From the NCBI RefSeq assembly GCF_008728515.1, contig NC_044988.1, positions 28,230,998-28,294,997 on the forward strand: a stretch of DNA of 64,000 nucleotides. The letters run 5' to 3'. The position numbers were made by a program, and so were the translations under genes. The notes under the pieces were generated by a model, which worked only from the letters and a program-made list of their open reading frames with translations, searched no databases and was not told where the DNA came from. The stretch is from Papio anubis. Lineage: Eukaryota > Chordata > Mammalia > Primates > Cercopithecidae. This document shows, in pieces, positions 45,765 through 57,052 of the stretch (position 1 is the stretch's first letter; the number at the start of each line of letters is the position of its first letter).

Positions 45765-46276
45765 CCCTGGGCCGTTTTCTTATAGCAGACCATCTCTCTC
45801 TGAAAACTGGAAGTGTCTTTCTTCAATTTCTGGGCCAGGTTTTGGGCCATATTCTTGTAGTGGTCATGGGTGTGACACATGCGGTTCAAGTTTTCGTGCC
45901 CTTTGCTTAGTCTCTGCTAAAGGTCGGGCAGTAGGTGTCCTCCTCTGTGGACTCCCTCTATGGCCTCATCAAATGTCTTTGGTGTAGTTCAGGCAGAGCG
46001 GGCAGCAGAGGCCTACTCCCCCAGCACACTATGCACTTGTGCCGTGAGTTCTTTACTCCTTTGGATTTCTTCCCACATTTGCATGTTTGCTTCTACAATT
46101 GCCCCCTCAGGACATTAGAAAGATGCAACTAAGGTCATCATTGTCATCCACACTCTTCAGAGGGACTTGTGGCTAGGACGCTGGGGAAGCACCATGTCCA
46201 GCTTCCTTGCTCCCCTCCACTGCCAAGTCCCCATTGTACCACCCTTGAGCAGAGGCAGGACACTCAGTGGGGTGAG

Positions 46277-46350
46277 TGACAGAAAGTGATATTATTTATG
46301 CGATGCCTTGGGGGAGTGGAAAGAGCTCACAATAGCACCTTTGCACAGGG
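46277..46350 (+). repeat. Direct repeat, copy 1 (partner 47411-47482)
   Basis: ACAGAAAGTGA(T/C)ATTATTTATGC and CTTGGGGGAGTGGAAAGAGC are shared in order with the partner 1.1 kb to the right. Confidence 0.9.
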
Positions 46351-46417
46351 AGGCTATTTGCTTCACTACAACATTCCTGGCCTGTTTCATTCCTGCCTTG
46401 GCCTTTCCTCCTTCTCC

Positions 46418-46707
46418 TTTTTTTGAGACAGAGTCTCGCTCTGTTGCCCAGGACGGAGTGCTGTGGCAGGATTTCAGCTCATTTCAACCTCCACCTCCTG
46501 GGTTCAAGCGATTCTTCTGCCTCAGCCTCCCAAGTAGCTGGGATTACAGGTGCCTGCCACCACACCTGGCGAATTTTTTGTACTTTTAGTAGAGACAGGG
46601 TTTCACCATGTTGCCCAGGCTCATCTCAAACTCCTGACCTCAAGTGATCCGCCTGCCTCAGCCTCCCAAAGTGCTGGGATTACAGGCGTGAGCCACCGTG
46701 TCTGGCC
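46418..46707 (-). mobile_element. Alu inside the same retropseudogene region
   Basis: Antisense; CCTTCTCCTTT and CCTTCTTCTTT at its edges. Confidence 0.92.
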
Positions 46708-46916
46708 CCTTCTTCTTTGCCTGCAAACATTGCTTCTGTCTCGTAATTTCTTGGTCAGGCAGCTCTGCAGTTTGCTGATGGTCAGTGCCATCATTCAGAT
46801 AGTCTGCAGTTTGCCCCTGAAGATCCTCTCCACGGTGCTGTGAAGCATGCAGGACGCGCTTTGCATCAGTCGCTCGGGGAAGTTCAGGAGGTCTGCTTTT
46901 CATGCTTTTTCAGAAA

Positions 46917-48088
46917 CTAACCTAGGTCCTGACAGGAGGACCTGCTCATTTCATTTGGAACCCTCCAGCCTGAGGTGCTGGCCGCATCTTGGTCCTGGCC
47001 TTTCTGCGGATCTCACCCTGGGCTGATTCTCCCCTTCTCAGCATGTCATCTTCTGACTGTGAAGGCCACCACAGCAGTGCACACCTGGGTCACCCAGGGT
47101 ATCCATAGGTTCCCTGGCACTAGTCCCAGGATTCTGCACATCACTAGCACTGCCACCCACAGGAGGGCCAGCAGCAGCTGAGTTGGCATGTCGTGGCAGC
47201 CAGCAGGCCCTCTGTGGCTCCCGAGGGCTCCACAGCTCTGCCTCCACTTGCCAGTGGCCTGTGGGCCACAAATGACCACTCGGAACCCTGTGGGGTGTTC
47301 CATCTCTAACAAAAACAAGGGCCCATCAGTCATTGTAGACCTTCTGTTGGGCTGGGGAGAGGGGAGGCACCCCAAGTTCTAGAAAATTGTGCCCTTGATT
47401 TTGCTGTGCAAACAGAAAGTGACATTATTTATGCAATGCCTTGGGGGAGTGGAAAGAGCTCATAGTAGCCCCTTAGCACAGGCCACTCCAGGCCCCACCT
47501 GGCCCGACAGCACAGCTAGTGGGTCAAAGCAGGGCCAGGTCATAGCCCCGTGTCCACATGCAATCCTCTCAGGGTAGCATGGTGGCCTACCTCTGTCCCT
47601 GCTGAGGCTCGTTACCAATTTCAAGCTTCCTTCTGCTGCAGGGAAGCCTGGTCCCACCTACAAAGAGTCTGTCTCCTTTGCTAGATTGAGCTCCTTGAAG
47701 ATGGGACTGTGTTTTCTTCATCTCCGTATTTCCAGTAGCTCATCAATGCCCATTATACACTAGAGGCTCAGTCATTTTTGGTCTTGTTTTCTTGTTGACT
47801 CTACTCTGACTTAGGACATGTCACTTTCCCCACTGGACCTCCATATTCACATCTGTCAATAAGAGTAAGTGGGTAAAGATCCTTCTCGCTTTAAAGTCCC
47901 TCCAATACACAGACCTCTGAAACCAGAAACAGAAGCTGAGGAGTGGTAAATGGAGCATTTTCCCTTGCATAATGGCCAGGACCTGCAGATCTGGCTGAGG
48001 GTGGTATCTTGCAAGTAGAATGCCTCTGCAGAATTTCCTACTTTTCAAATCAGACTCAAGGATGATCTTCATTGTTGTAATTTTATGG
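46917..48088. other. Intron 4 sequence left of the second retrocopy, with a short duplicated segment
   Basis: Moderately GC-rich sequence between the two retrocopy tails. A minus-strand open frame at 47375-47046 (109 codons) contains a hydrophobic stretch LLLALLWVAVLVMCRILGLV, but I recognise no family. About 72 bases at 47411-47482 repeat 46277-46350. Part may belong to the retrocopy at 44981-46916. 47680-47790 resembles an L2 3' end. No convincing gene. Confidence 0.4.
47411..47482 (+). repeat. Direct repeat, copy 2 (partner 46277-46350)
   Basis: Same order of blocks, with a few substitutions; not part of any Alu. Confidence 0.9.
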
Positions 48089-48822
48089 TTTTTTTTTTTT
48101 TTTTTTTTTTTTTTTTCCTGAGGCTTTGTTATTGACACAACAGCTTCTGGAAATCTTTTCCACAGAGAGTATGGGGGCTTCTTTGGCCAAGTTGGGCGGG
48201 TGCAGGCTCCAATGGCTCAGCAGCTACTGTCCAGGCCACAGCATGTCCACAACCTCTTACTCCTCTTCAGAGGTTTCTCCAGACATTACCCTGTGTCTGG
48301 TCATGCCATTCGCCACAGGTATAAAAACAATGACAACCGCCCGAAGCTGCGGGATCCTCCCACGGAATCCTGTGCCTTTGCAGGCACAGCTACACGGTGC
48401 TCCCGTGCTCTGGCCTGTTCCTTCCAAGACAGGAGCGGGACGTCCAGGGTCCTGCTCCCCCAGACCCCGCAGTCTGTGTGGCCAGCAGGCCGGGAGTGGG
48501 GAGAGCCGTCCTGGTAGTGAGGGCCTGGAGCGGGACGGCTGTGTTAGGCAGCGTCCTGGCCTCCAGCGACCAGCAGAGTGACTCGGCTTCCGTCCCCCGC
48601 TGGGAGCTGCCATCTTGCCGCCACCTCACAGAAGCACTGAGAGCTTGTCGTCAGGAAACGCTTCTCTGCCTCCCTTCCCCTGACTCCTACGCGGCGGTGG
48701 CCTCTCTGGATCTGCCGGAAACTGGGCGCAGGAAGGGGAGGGGCCCGAGGTGGACCCGGGAGCCTGTGGTCTCTGGGTGTGGCCTTCTCCGGCCGAGGCA
48801 CTTCTTCAGTCTCACCCTGCCC
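48089..48822 (-). pseudogene. Probable processed pseudogene or retrogene, source not recognised
   Basis: A T run at 48089-48116 on the plus strand is a 28-base poly(A) tail on the minus strand, preceded by unique sequence ending CAATAACAAAGCCTCAGG (variant signal AATAAC). About 700 bases of GC-rich, intronless sequence lie upstream, unlike its AT-rich surroundings. An open frame at 48613-48257 starts MAAPSGGRKPSHSAGRWRPG after the context GGCGGCAAGATGG, typical of a 5' UTR/start region of a housekeeping mRNA, and ends MSGETSEEE. I do not recognise the protein, and the frame could be an artefact of decay. The 5' end is blurred by a CA/TA microsatellite at 48834. It lies in FXN intron 4, sense to FXN. 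Confidence 0.5.
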
Positions 48823-48828
48823 CCCCAC

Positions 48829-48833
<5 letters not shown>

Positions 48834-48876
<43 letters not shown>
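48834..48876. repeat. (CA)n(TA)n microsatellite
   Basis: About 16 CA units followed by five TA units. Confidence 0.95.
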
Positions 48877-50199
48877 ATTTTTTTTGAGGAACATAGTATC
48901 TGTGACAGTAAATAGCTTGCTCAGCAGATCTTTCCAAATTCCCATATTTCTGAACACAGCTAGGGTAAGAGCCTATTGCTGGACAGTGTGTCCAAATACG
49001 ATATGGAAGTTTTCAGTCTCCAGATATGGGGAAAATTCTTTTGGGGTAGGTGCCTGCCCAATATTTACAAAGCCAGTGATCCCCAAAAGTGATCGCTGGA
49101 CTGAGCTGATCCACTTTGTTCCCCCGGAGATGGATAAGAACACACAGGCTCAAGCATGGCCAGGGTCAGGAAGAGTGACTGAGGCCACAGAGGCTAACTG
49201 GCCCACAGAGGTTAAAATCCTCCAAACTCCACACTAACTGGGTCTAAAAACCAATACGAGTTGTGAATTAGGGCCTTCCTAGAATGACAGTGATTTCCAG
49301 TGCTGTTTTTGTTGAACTCTAGCACACTTCCTGGATGAGAGTGTGGGGAAAGGAAACATAACACTATTTATTCTGAACAAAGCATTAGAGATCACAGAAT
49401 GATAAATGGTATAATATTAATTGCCTAAAAATGATGTCAATGTTAGGGGGTAGAATAAGGTTATAATTTTTTAAAAATGCAAATACCATTAGTCTTTCAA
49501 AGAATTCTATGCTGGCTTTATCTAGCCCTTTCCCAATTCATAGTCAACATGCTCTCTTTGGAAGTGCTAATGAATGACTGGATCTGAGAGCTTTTTGTGG
49601 GCATTTCTCTTTTACTTTCTTACAACCACTTCAACAGCAGCCAGGCTGCTGAGGGATGAGCGACATCTCTCACTGCATGTTCTCAGGCTTTCAGATGCTA
49701 TGCAGGCTGCATTGTGTCTCCAACACAATCTTTTATTCCTCTACATTGAAAGCACATCAATGGAAAAGGCAGGAGGGATTAAATGCCCTAGAACAGCAAT
49801 ATAAAACACTCTGCCACCTCCACAGGGTACACAACCCCATCCTGCAAAGGGAATTCAAATAACCCTTTACCTGAGAGGCTCAAAACAAGTAGAAGTCAAA
49901 CTTTAACTTGCTTTGAAGACAAAGTGCAACTTGTTCAAATGCTACAAGGTCAAAAGCAGCTTTTTTTTAAAAGTCAGGGCAATGATTTAATAGAGGAAAA
50001 CTGTCTAGGCTGAATTTGGAAAAGTTATAAGCTATTCACTTCAGATCTTCTTAATATCCTGATGCCTGCTTACAGTATCCAAATTGTCAGCAGGGAGAAG
50101 TTATATAACTAGAGTAAATTTTTCTACTGAGAATGAGACAGGCTGCAAAATTTCAGGAAAGACTCAATTATAAGGATACTAACATAAGACGGTGACTTG
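48877..50199. other. Unique sequence in FXN intron 4
   Basis: 1.3 kb with no recognised repeat; short frames lack motifs. FXN exon 4 lies 480 bases farther right. Confidence 0.5.
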
Positions 50200-50455
50200 T
50201 TTTTTTGGGGGGGAGAGGGGATAGGGTCTGGCCCTGTTGCCCAGACTGGAGTGCAGTGGCGTGATCTTGGCTCACTGCAACCTCCACCTCCTGGGCTCAC
50301 GCTGAGGCTCAACCTCAGCCTTCCAAGTAGTTGCGACTATAGGCGTGTGCCACCACACCTGGCTAACTTTTGTATTTTTAGTACAGGAGGGGTTTTGTGA
50401 CATTGCCCAGGCTTGTCTCAAACTCCTGAACTCAAGTGATCCACTGCACCCAGCC
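50200..50455 (-). mobile_element. Old Alu
   Basis: Antisense, shortened right end; GGTGACTT and CGTGACTT flank it. Confidence 0.85.
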
Positions 50456-50462
50456 GTGACTT

Positions 50463-50594
50463 TATTTTTCTTTTCTTTACAGAGCCAGGGACTCACTATG
50501 TCGCCCAGGTTGGTTCTGAACTGTCCTTAAGTGATCTTCCTACTTCAGCCTCTCAAAGTGTTGGGATTACAGGTGTGAGTCACCGTGCTCAGCT
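50463..50594 (-). mobile_element. Alu monomer
   Basis: Antisense single arm about 85 bases left of FXN exon 4. Confidence 0.8.
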
Positions 50595-50646
50595 GACATT
50601 TCTTAAATGGTCCACAATGTTGCATTTTGGAAGTCTTTAAGAATTA

Positions 50647-50775
<129 letters not shown>

Positions 50776-51731
50776 CTAGGGGATTAGGTGGAAAAAAGCA
50801 CGAAGAAATTAAAACAAGAAAAAGTTAGCACTTTGTCATCATTGCTTCATGTTTTATCTCACCACTTTCCATTTCTACAAGTACACAAAATATACCATAA
50901 ATAAATGTCTTTAATTTAGTATTTAGAAATAGGAGTTTGTGTAGGAAGAGCTTTGCTTTCAGAATCAGAATAGGATTAATCATAATGATGTTGTATCTCA
51001 TAGAGCTTTGCCTGTTCCCTGTGAGGTCTGCAAGGAGAGAACGGTGATGGAGCTCGGAGAGTTAAGTGACCTGTCTGAGGTCTGGTGCTGGCATCTGGGA
51101 TTCCTGGTTTGTTGCCCTCAACCATCAACCAGAACATACTAGAGGACATAAAAAATGCAGACTCTAACTCTATTAGAGTACCACGTCAGCCCAAACATCA
51201 GACACGACAAGTCTATTACAGAAGAAGTAAAAGGAAGGAAAGGAAGTACGCAAACCATCTGTTTTGCTTGTCTTAGAAGAGCATTAGCTTCAGCTCTGTT
51301 GGTAGAAGGCAGAAACTCCAGATGAAGTTTTTTATTTCCAGACCCTTCCCATGCCTCTAACAAGCTTCTCAGATACTCCTCCAAGGCTTTATTTTTCTCT
51401 AAAGAGCCTTGAGTTCTTCAAAAGACTGGTTGGTCCATCTTTGAACAATAAATGCTCATTTAAATTTTAAAACACTCCTTCAACAAAAGAGTCCTTTACT
51501 TCTAAAGCCTGTGGTCTCTTTAAAATGGGTGAGATATGAAAGAAACAGCTACAGGGCTCAGTTCCCTGCATTGGAACTGGTAAGCAAGAGGGAGCCTGCT
51601 GTTCCCCATCTTGTGCGTGACTTGCAGAGATACACAGCAGCAGCCTTTTTCTGTGTATTCTAGAGCCTCCAACCAATCGAGAGGCTTTGAATGATTCTTA
51701 CAACACACGTTTGCAAATACAGAGAGCTATT
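50776..51731. other. Unique sequence in FXN intron 3
   Basis: Begins with the exon 4 acceptor region; no repeats recognised. Confidence 0.5.
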
Positions 51732-52029
51732 TAGGCCAGCACTTTGGAAGGCCGAGGCAGGCAGATCGCTTGAGCCCAGGAGTTCCAGACAGGCCCAGGC
51801 AACATGGCAAAACCCTGTCTCTACTAAAAATGCAAAAATTAGCCAAGTGTGGTGGCATGCGCCTGTGGTCCCAGCTACTTGGGAAGCTGAAGTGGGAGGA
51901 TTGCCTGAGCCCAGGAGGTTGAGGCTGCAGTGAGCCTCAATCTTACATCACTATACTCCAGACTGGGCGACAGAGTGAGACCCTGTCTCAAAAGCAAAGC
52001 AAAACAAAACAAAAAACCCAAAAAAACAA
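51732..52029 (+). mobile_element. Alu with deleted start
   Basis: GGCC joins directly to AGCACTTTGG, removing about 30 bases, yet AGAGCTATT flanks both sides. Confidence 0.88.
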
Positions 52030-52476
52030 AGAGCTATTGAAATTCCAGAGGGTAGTAACAATAATAATATAACTGATACGAATGGGACAAGGGGCACTAC
52101 TGGGTTATTTTTTTAAATAACATCTTTTTCTGATTCAAAAATAAATGCATAGAAATGATGGAGATGTCAGCAATGCAGACACTGATAAAAATATTAACCA
52201 CTATTTACTCAGTTCCTACTGTGCCAGGCTTGGTGTTTGGCACTTTGTGTAAATTGTTTCCAACTTGACTACAATTCTTGGAGGTAGGATTCATTATTCC
52301 AGTTTCACAGATGAGAACAGAGGTTCATAGTAAAGAGTACTTAGTAATTGGCAGAGCTAATCTTAAATCTTGGTCTGTGTGGGTCCAAAGACACTGTTCT
52401 TTCTATAACATGAAGTATTTTCTCGATCCCATTAACCAGAGATAAAAGATATTCACTCTCAGGTATTAGCTGCCAG
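52030..52476. other. Unique sequence with a MIR-like core
   Basis: TTCCTACTGTGCCAGGC and TTTCACAGATGAGAACAGAG are old mammalian repeat text; no gene. Confidence 0.5.
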
Positions 52477-53091
52477 TTTTTGTTTGTTTGTTTTTACAAC
52501 AGGATCTTGCTCTGTTGCTCAGGCTGCAGCAGTGGCAGGAGCATGGCTCGCTGCAGCCTCAAACCCCTACCCTCAAGTGATCCTCTGCCTCAGTCCCTGC
52601 CTCCGGAGAGCTGGGACTACAAGTACCACACCTGTCTAATTTTAACATTTTTCTTTTTTTTTTTTTTTTTTTTGAGACGGAGTCTCGCTCTGTCGCCCAG
52701 GCTGGAGTGCAGTGGCCAGATCTCAGCTCACTGCAAGCTCCGCCTCCCGGGTTCCCGCCATTCTCCTGCCTCAGCCTCCCGAGTAGCTGGGACCACAGGC
52801 GCTGCCACCTCGCCCGGCTAATTTTTTGTGTTTTTAGTAGAGACGGGGTTTCGCCGTGTTAGCCAGGATGGTCTCGATCTCCTGACCTTGTGATCCGCCC
52901 GTCTCGGCCTCCCAAAGTGCTGGGATTACAGGCTTGAGCCACCACGCCCGGCCAACATTTTTCTTTTGTAGAGATGAGGTCTCGCTATATTGACCAGGCT
53001 AGTTTCAAACTTCCGGCCTCAAGTGATCTTCCCACCTCGGCCTCCCAAAGTGCTGGGATTATGTTACAGGTGTGAGCTACTGCACTCGGTC
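52477..53091 (-). mobile_element. Old Alu split by a young Alu
   Basis: Antisense; halves 52477-52656 and 52954-53091. Confidence 0.88.
52657..52953 (-). mobile_element. Young Alu of Old World monkey type, nested
   Basis: Nearly consensus; same diagnostic variants as 29976 (GTGGCCAGATCTCAG, CCACCTCGCC, GGCTTGAGCC); AACATTTTTCTTTT exact on both sides. Confidence 0.93.
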
Positions 53092-53094
53092 CCA

Positions 53095-53575
53095 TCTTTT
53101 TTTTCTTTTATTTTACTGTAGTAAAAAGCACATAATGCTAAATTTATCATATTAACCATTTTAAGTGTACAGTACAATAAGGCATATTCACACTGCTGGG
53201 CAGCATAACTCTAGAACTTTTCATCTTGTAACACTGAAACTCTATGCCCATGAGACACTAACTTCCCCATCCCAGAGCCCTTAGTAACCACCTGTCTACT
53301 TTCTGTTTCTATGATTTTGACTTACCTTTTTTAAAATTGAAAATAAAAATTATACATTTATGGTGGTGTTTCTATGGTTTTTGACTACTTTTGACTACTT
53401 TATGAGTGGAATCATAAGTATTTGTCCTTTTATGACTTGACTGCCAGTTTTTGAAAGCATTTTTTTAAAAGGACTAGGATTATACCATACATAAGTTTGT
53501 TTTAAAGACATTTTTTTCCCCGAAACCCATTTTTACTGTTTTGGTATGACTATATTTCATTTATTTAAAAGTTTC
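53095..53575 (-). mobile_element. Old L1 fragment, minus strand
   Basis: TTTAAGTGTACAGTACAATA and CCCAGAGCCCTTAGTAACC follow antisense L1M order. An 11-bp unit (TTTTGACTACT) is duplicated at 53378-53400. It continues past the Alu at 53585. Confidence 0.5.
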
Positions 53576-53584
53576 TTAAACCTG

Positions 53585-53880
53585 AGGCCGTGTGTGGTGA
53601 CTCATGCTTGTAATCCTGGCACTTTGGGAAGCCGAAGTGGGAGGATTGCTTGGGCACAGGAGTTCAAGACCAGACTGGGCAACATGGTAAAACCTTGTTT
53701 TTACAAAAAATTACAAATTTGCTGCATGTGGTGGTGCGCACCTATAGTCACAGCTACTTGGTAGGCTGAGGTGGGAGAATCACTTGAGCCTCAGAGATTG
53801 AGGCTGCAATAACCGGTGATCATGCCACCACACTTCAGCCTGGGTGACACAGGGACTTTGTCTCATAAACAAATAAATAA
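53585..53880 (+). mobile_element. Old Alu
   Basis: Sense; AAAGTTTCTTAA and AAAGTTCCTTAA flank it. Confidence 0.9.
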
Positions 53881-54045
53881 AAGTTCCTTAAGACTGTACA
53901 ATTCAGGAGTTTTTAGTATTTCACAAAGTGTGAAAACATCACCACTATTTAATTCCAGGCTGTTTCCATTGCCCCAAAAAGAAACCCTGCACCCATTAAT
54001 ACTCACTCTCTATTTCCCACTCATCCCATACACAGAGTTTTATAA
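53881..54045 (-). mobile_element. Continuation of old L1 fragment
   Basis: ACAAAGTGTGAAAACATCAC and CCCCAAAAAGAAACCCTGCA resemble antisense L1M. Separated from the preceding piece by a plus-strand Alu. Confidence 0.5.
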
Positions 54046-55568
54046 ATGATTTTTCCATGAGATAACAGGCTCAAAGAATCAACACACAAGCATTGGTAAT
54101 CTGTCCTCTTTGTGGCCCTTAAATGCTCCAATTGTGTGTTGCACCCTATACTGGGGGGGCACCATCCAGCAGAAAGGGCAGAGGACTGAGTAAAAGATGC
54201 GAGTTCCAGGTCTGGTCTCATCACTGATCAGTGGTGCCTGTCTCCCATGATATCTCTCCTGCCTCCTTCGAGGACTCAGGGCAAGAACTAGAGTCTGATG
54301 CATGCTCAAGGTCTCTGCACTTGCGTCCATCACCACAATGCCTCAGCACACAGCAAATCAGGGGGTACACATACAACCACTGAAGCCAAAATAGACTCTT
54401 TCCTAGTGGAATTGGAAATCTTTTGAGTGACTCCAGGCATCAGGCCACTCTTTTGCAAAGGGAATATTAATAAACAAATGTGAGAGCCCTTCTAGCTCCA
54501 CACCTCTCAAGCTATTTTTGCCCCGTCACCTTCTCTGCAGTCCACTTCCTCCCTCCCCACACGAGACCTGCTCATCTCTACCCTGATACCACTCTGTGGG
54601 TCCCACTGCCTCGTGGTGCTTCCTGTCTGCATTCACAGCTGCCTGTCTGCTTGCTTGTCCCCTGACCTCCACTACTTTAAGCACCTTGGCAGCAGGAGAT
54701 TTGTCTTTTCATGCTAGCATCTGCAGATCTAGCACCTTAATTCCTCCTGCAAAAAGGACATTTGTGGATGAATGACCAACTGGTCAAACAGTGAATGAGC
54801 GGATGATGACCAGGTAGTGTGATACCATCTGCCCAAGTTAGGACAAGGTTCCACAGGGCAGAAAACCCCAATGCTTAACTTCCTCCCACCAATCTGTTCA
54901 CTGTAATTAGATGTTTTCCCCCACAGATCTTGAAACTATTTTAGAAGGAAAGTGGTGGCAGGAAAGAAACTAGCTGCATTAGTTCAGCAGAAATTCTTAA
55001 TGCTTTTGGAACTGACTCCAAATAGACCAGATAAAGAGGGCTTTCTCTTTATCATTATTATTCCTTAGACAATCTGAGTCTATTTTGGGAGTGTGCATGC
55101 CCTTAAGTGCAGGAGGAATAGTCAAAATATGTAGCAGTTTCTGAGACATGGGCACTAGCCAATCAGCACAGACAGTGGCCACAGCTGGTGAGTCTTATCG
55201 ACTCCTCCTAGTCAAGATCAGCCCTACCCATGTATAAGCCAAAATAGCGATTACTGTTGTCACCAGCTCACTTGTAGAAATAGACACATATAAGATGGCA
55301 TGTTGAGTCTGGAGACTTCACATACACATGACCTCCTTCATTTCTAAAGTAGATACCAACTTGCTAGGATGCGTTTTTTCCCTATGTCATTTTAGTTGAT
55401 CCTCATATAAATCTGAAGAGTGGAGGTTAATGTCACTAATTTCATAGCTGAGGAACTTGTGGCTCACAAAAGTTAGAAATTCATTTAAGGACTCTTGGAA
55501 AGAAAATACAAATCCAGGATGCTAAGGCAGATTCTTTGTCTCCATATCCAATAAGATGGTGCCTCACT
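54046..55568. other. Unique sequence in FXN intron 3
   Basis: 1.5 kb; L2-like piece at 54650-54790 and MIR-like piece at 55400-55500, otherwise nothing seen. Confidence 0.5.
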
Positions 55569-55883
55569 GGGCTGGGAGCAGTGATCTATGCCTGCAATGC
55601 CAGCACTTTGGGGGGCCGAGGCAGTTGGATCGCTTGAGGTCAAGAGTTCAAGACCAGCCATGCCAACATGGTGAAATGCTGAAACCCCATTTCTACTAAA
55701 AATACAAAAAAAATTAGCTGGACATAGTGGCGTGCGCCTGTAATTCCAGCTACTTGGGAGGCTGAGGCAGGAGAATCCCTTGAGCCCGGGAGGTGGTGGT
55801 TGCAGTGAGCTGAGATCGTGCCACTGCACTCCAGCCTGGGCAACAGAGTGAGACTCTGTCTCAAAAAAAAAAAAAAAAAAAAC
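55569..55883 (+). mobile_element. Alu
   Basis: Sense, 20-base A tail, small duplication GAAATGCTGAAACCCC. Confidence 0.9.
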
Positions 55884-55984
55884 AAAGATGCTGCCTCTGA
55901 GCAGAGGTTTTTAACTTGGGATTAAGTGGTCTCAGGGGGTTGCAAACACTTACAGCTTGAAGCTGAAATGGTATTCCTGAGTGT

Positions 55985-56365
55985 GCTAAATGAAGTGTAG
56001 CCTAAAACTGCCTCCTTACATATTTTAAGTTTGGATCTAAGGGCTTCTCTCTACATAGTGAACTGTAATCTACTCTTCTACCAATCACCGAGTTTTGGCT
56101 AATCAAAGGCGGCCAACTGTTCAAACCATGTTTAAGGCAAACACCAAGCTGTAACCAAGCCGGCTGTTTCTGTACCTCACTTTTATTTTCTGTATGTCAC
56201 TTTCCTTTTTCTGTGCATAAATCCTAAATCCTCTCCAACCACGTGGCGCACTATGGAGTCTCTCTGAACCTGTTCTGGTTGCAGCCTTCCCAATTTGTGA
56301 ATCATTCTTTGCTCAATAAAACTCTGTTAAATTTAATGTGTTTAAAGTTTTTTTTTTGTTTTTTT
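55985..56365 (+). mobile_element. ERV LTR, same family as 32245-32642
   Basis: Carries GCCTAAAACTGCCTCCTTAC, TAACCAAGCCGGCTGTTTC and, near its end, AATAAA (56315-56320) with CTCTGTTAAATTTAAT. It lies in FXN intron 3, antisense to FXN, and is followed by T-rich simple sequence (56347-56380). Confidence 0.65.
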
Positions 56366-57052
56366 TTTGTTTTTTTTTTTAACCGGCGAGTATGGAAGTT
56401 TTTCTTGGGAGAGGGACCGGAGCAGTCATCAGATTCTTAGAGGGAGGTATTGATCCAAAAAAGATGAAGAACCCTCAACTCTAAGACAGTAATATGCTGA
56501 CACCTTAGTGAATAAAGAACATGTCAACAAGCAAATCCTCATTAAAATATCTAAGAGGCCAGGACTCCACCTGGGAAAAAAAGGAGGGTAGTTTGGAGGT
56601 AACTTCAGATAGTGTGATGACTCTAACAGTCTCTAGGCAGATTTTGCTAGGTCAAGTGCAGTAGACTCCACAGCTGCCTAGTGACAAGAGGTGCTTTCGG
56701 CTCTGGTGCAGTGTCTTCTGTAATGACCAGTGCCAGTACGGGGTGAAGCCTGGGGCCAGACATTGGCATCCATCCATTACCTGGACCACTTGATCAGATG
56801 ACACACCAGTTAAGAAGCCACTTAAGTCTCCCCCTCCACAGGGAGAAAAGAGAAGAACAGATGTCTTCTTGGGTTTATCTGGATTACTGCTTTCATTTGT
56901 CTACTTGGCCAGTAGTAAGTTGGTAAAAGGTGTATAAATGCTGAGAGGCATCAATGAAAGCATGTTTTGGAAAAGTCTCATTTACATAGTGAATCAATAT
57001 TTATTAAGTCCCTACTATGTACTTGGCACTGTTCCAGACACTGGGATCACAG
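56366..57052. other. Unique sequence between two LTRs
   Basis: No gene; ends in the old repeat that the LTR12C interrupts. Confidence 0.5.

Larger units (their letters stand above)
44981..46916 (-). pseudogene. Degenerate retropseudogene of a coiled-coil protein, interrupted by two Alus
   Basis: On the minus strand the segment ends with an AATAAA (45007-45002) followed by a short A tract at 44988-44981, the 3' end of a reverse-transcribed mRNA. Upstream, reading through the Alu at 45460-45764, conceptual peptides include NLAQKLKKDTSSFQREMVCY, then WRAAVSIETVLQALQ and KENDHNRQKLADYEAKF, ending in a stop at 45299-45297. The spacing KEN-x-HNRQKL-xxx-E-x-KF recalls the coiled coil of the cTAGE5/TANGO1 (MIA2/MIA3) family, but the assignment is tentative. 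Farther upstream the frame is broken by many stops. A second Alu lies at 46418-46707. The 5' limit is unclear. It lies in FXN intron 4. Confidence 0.5.
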
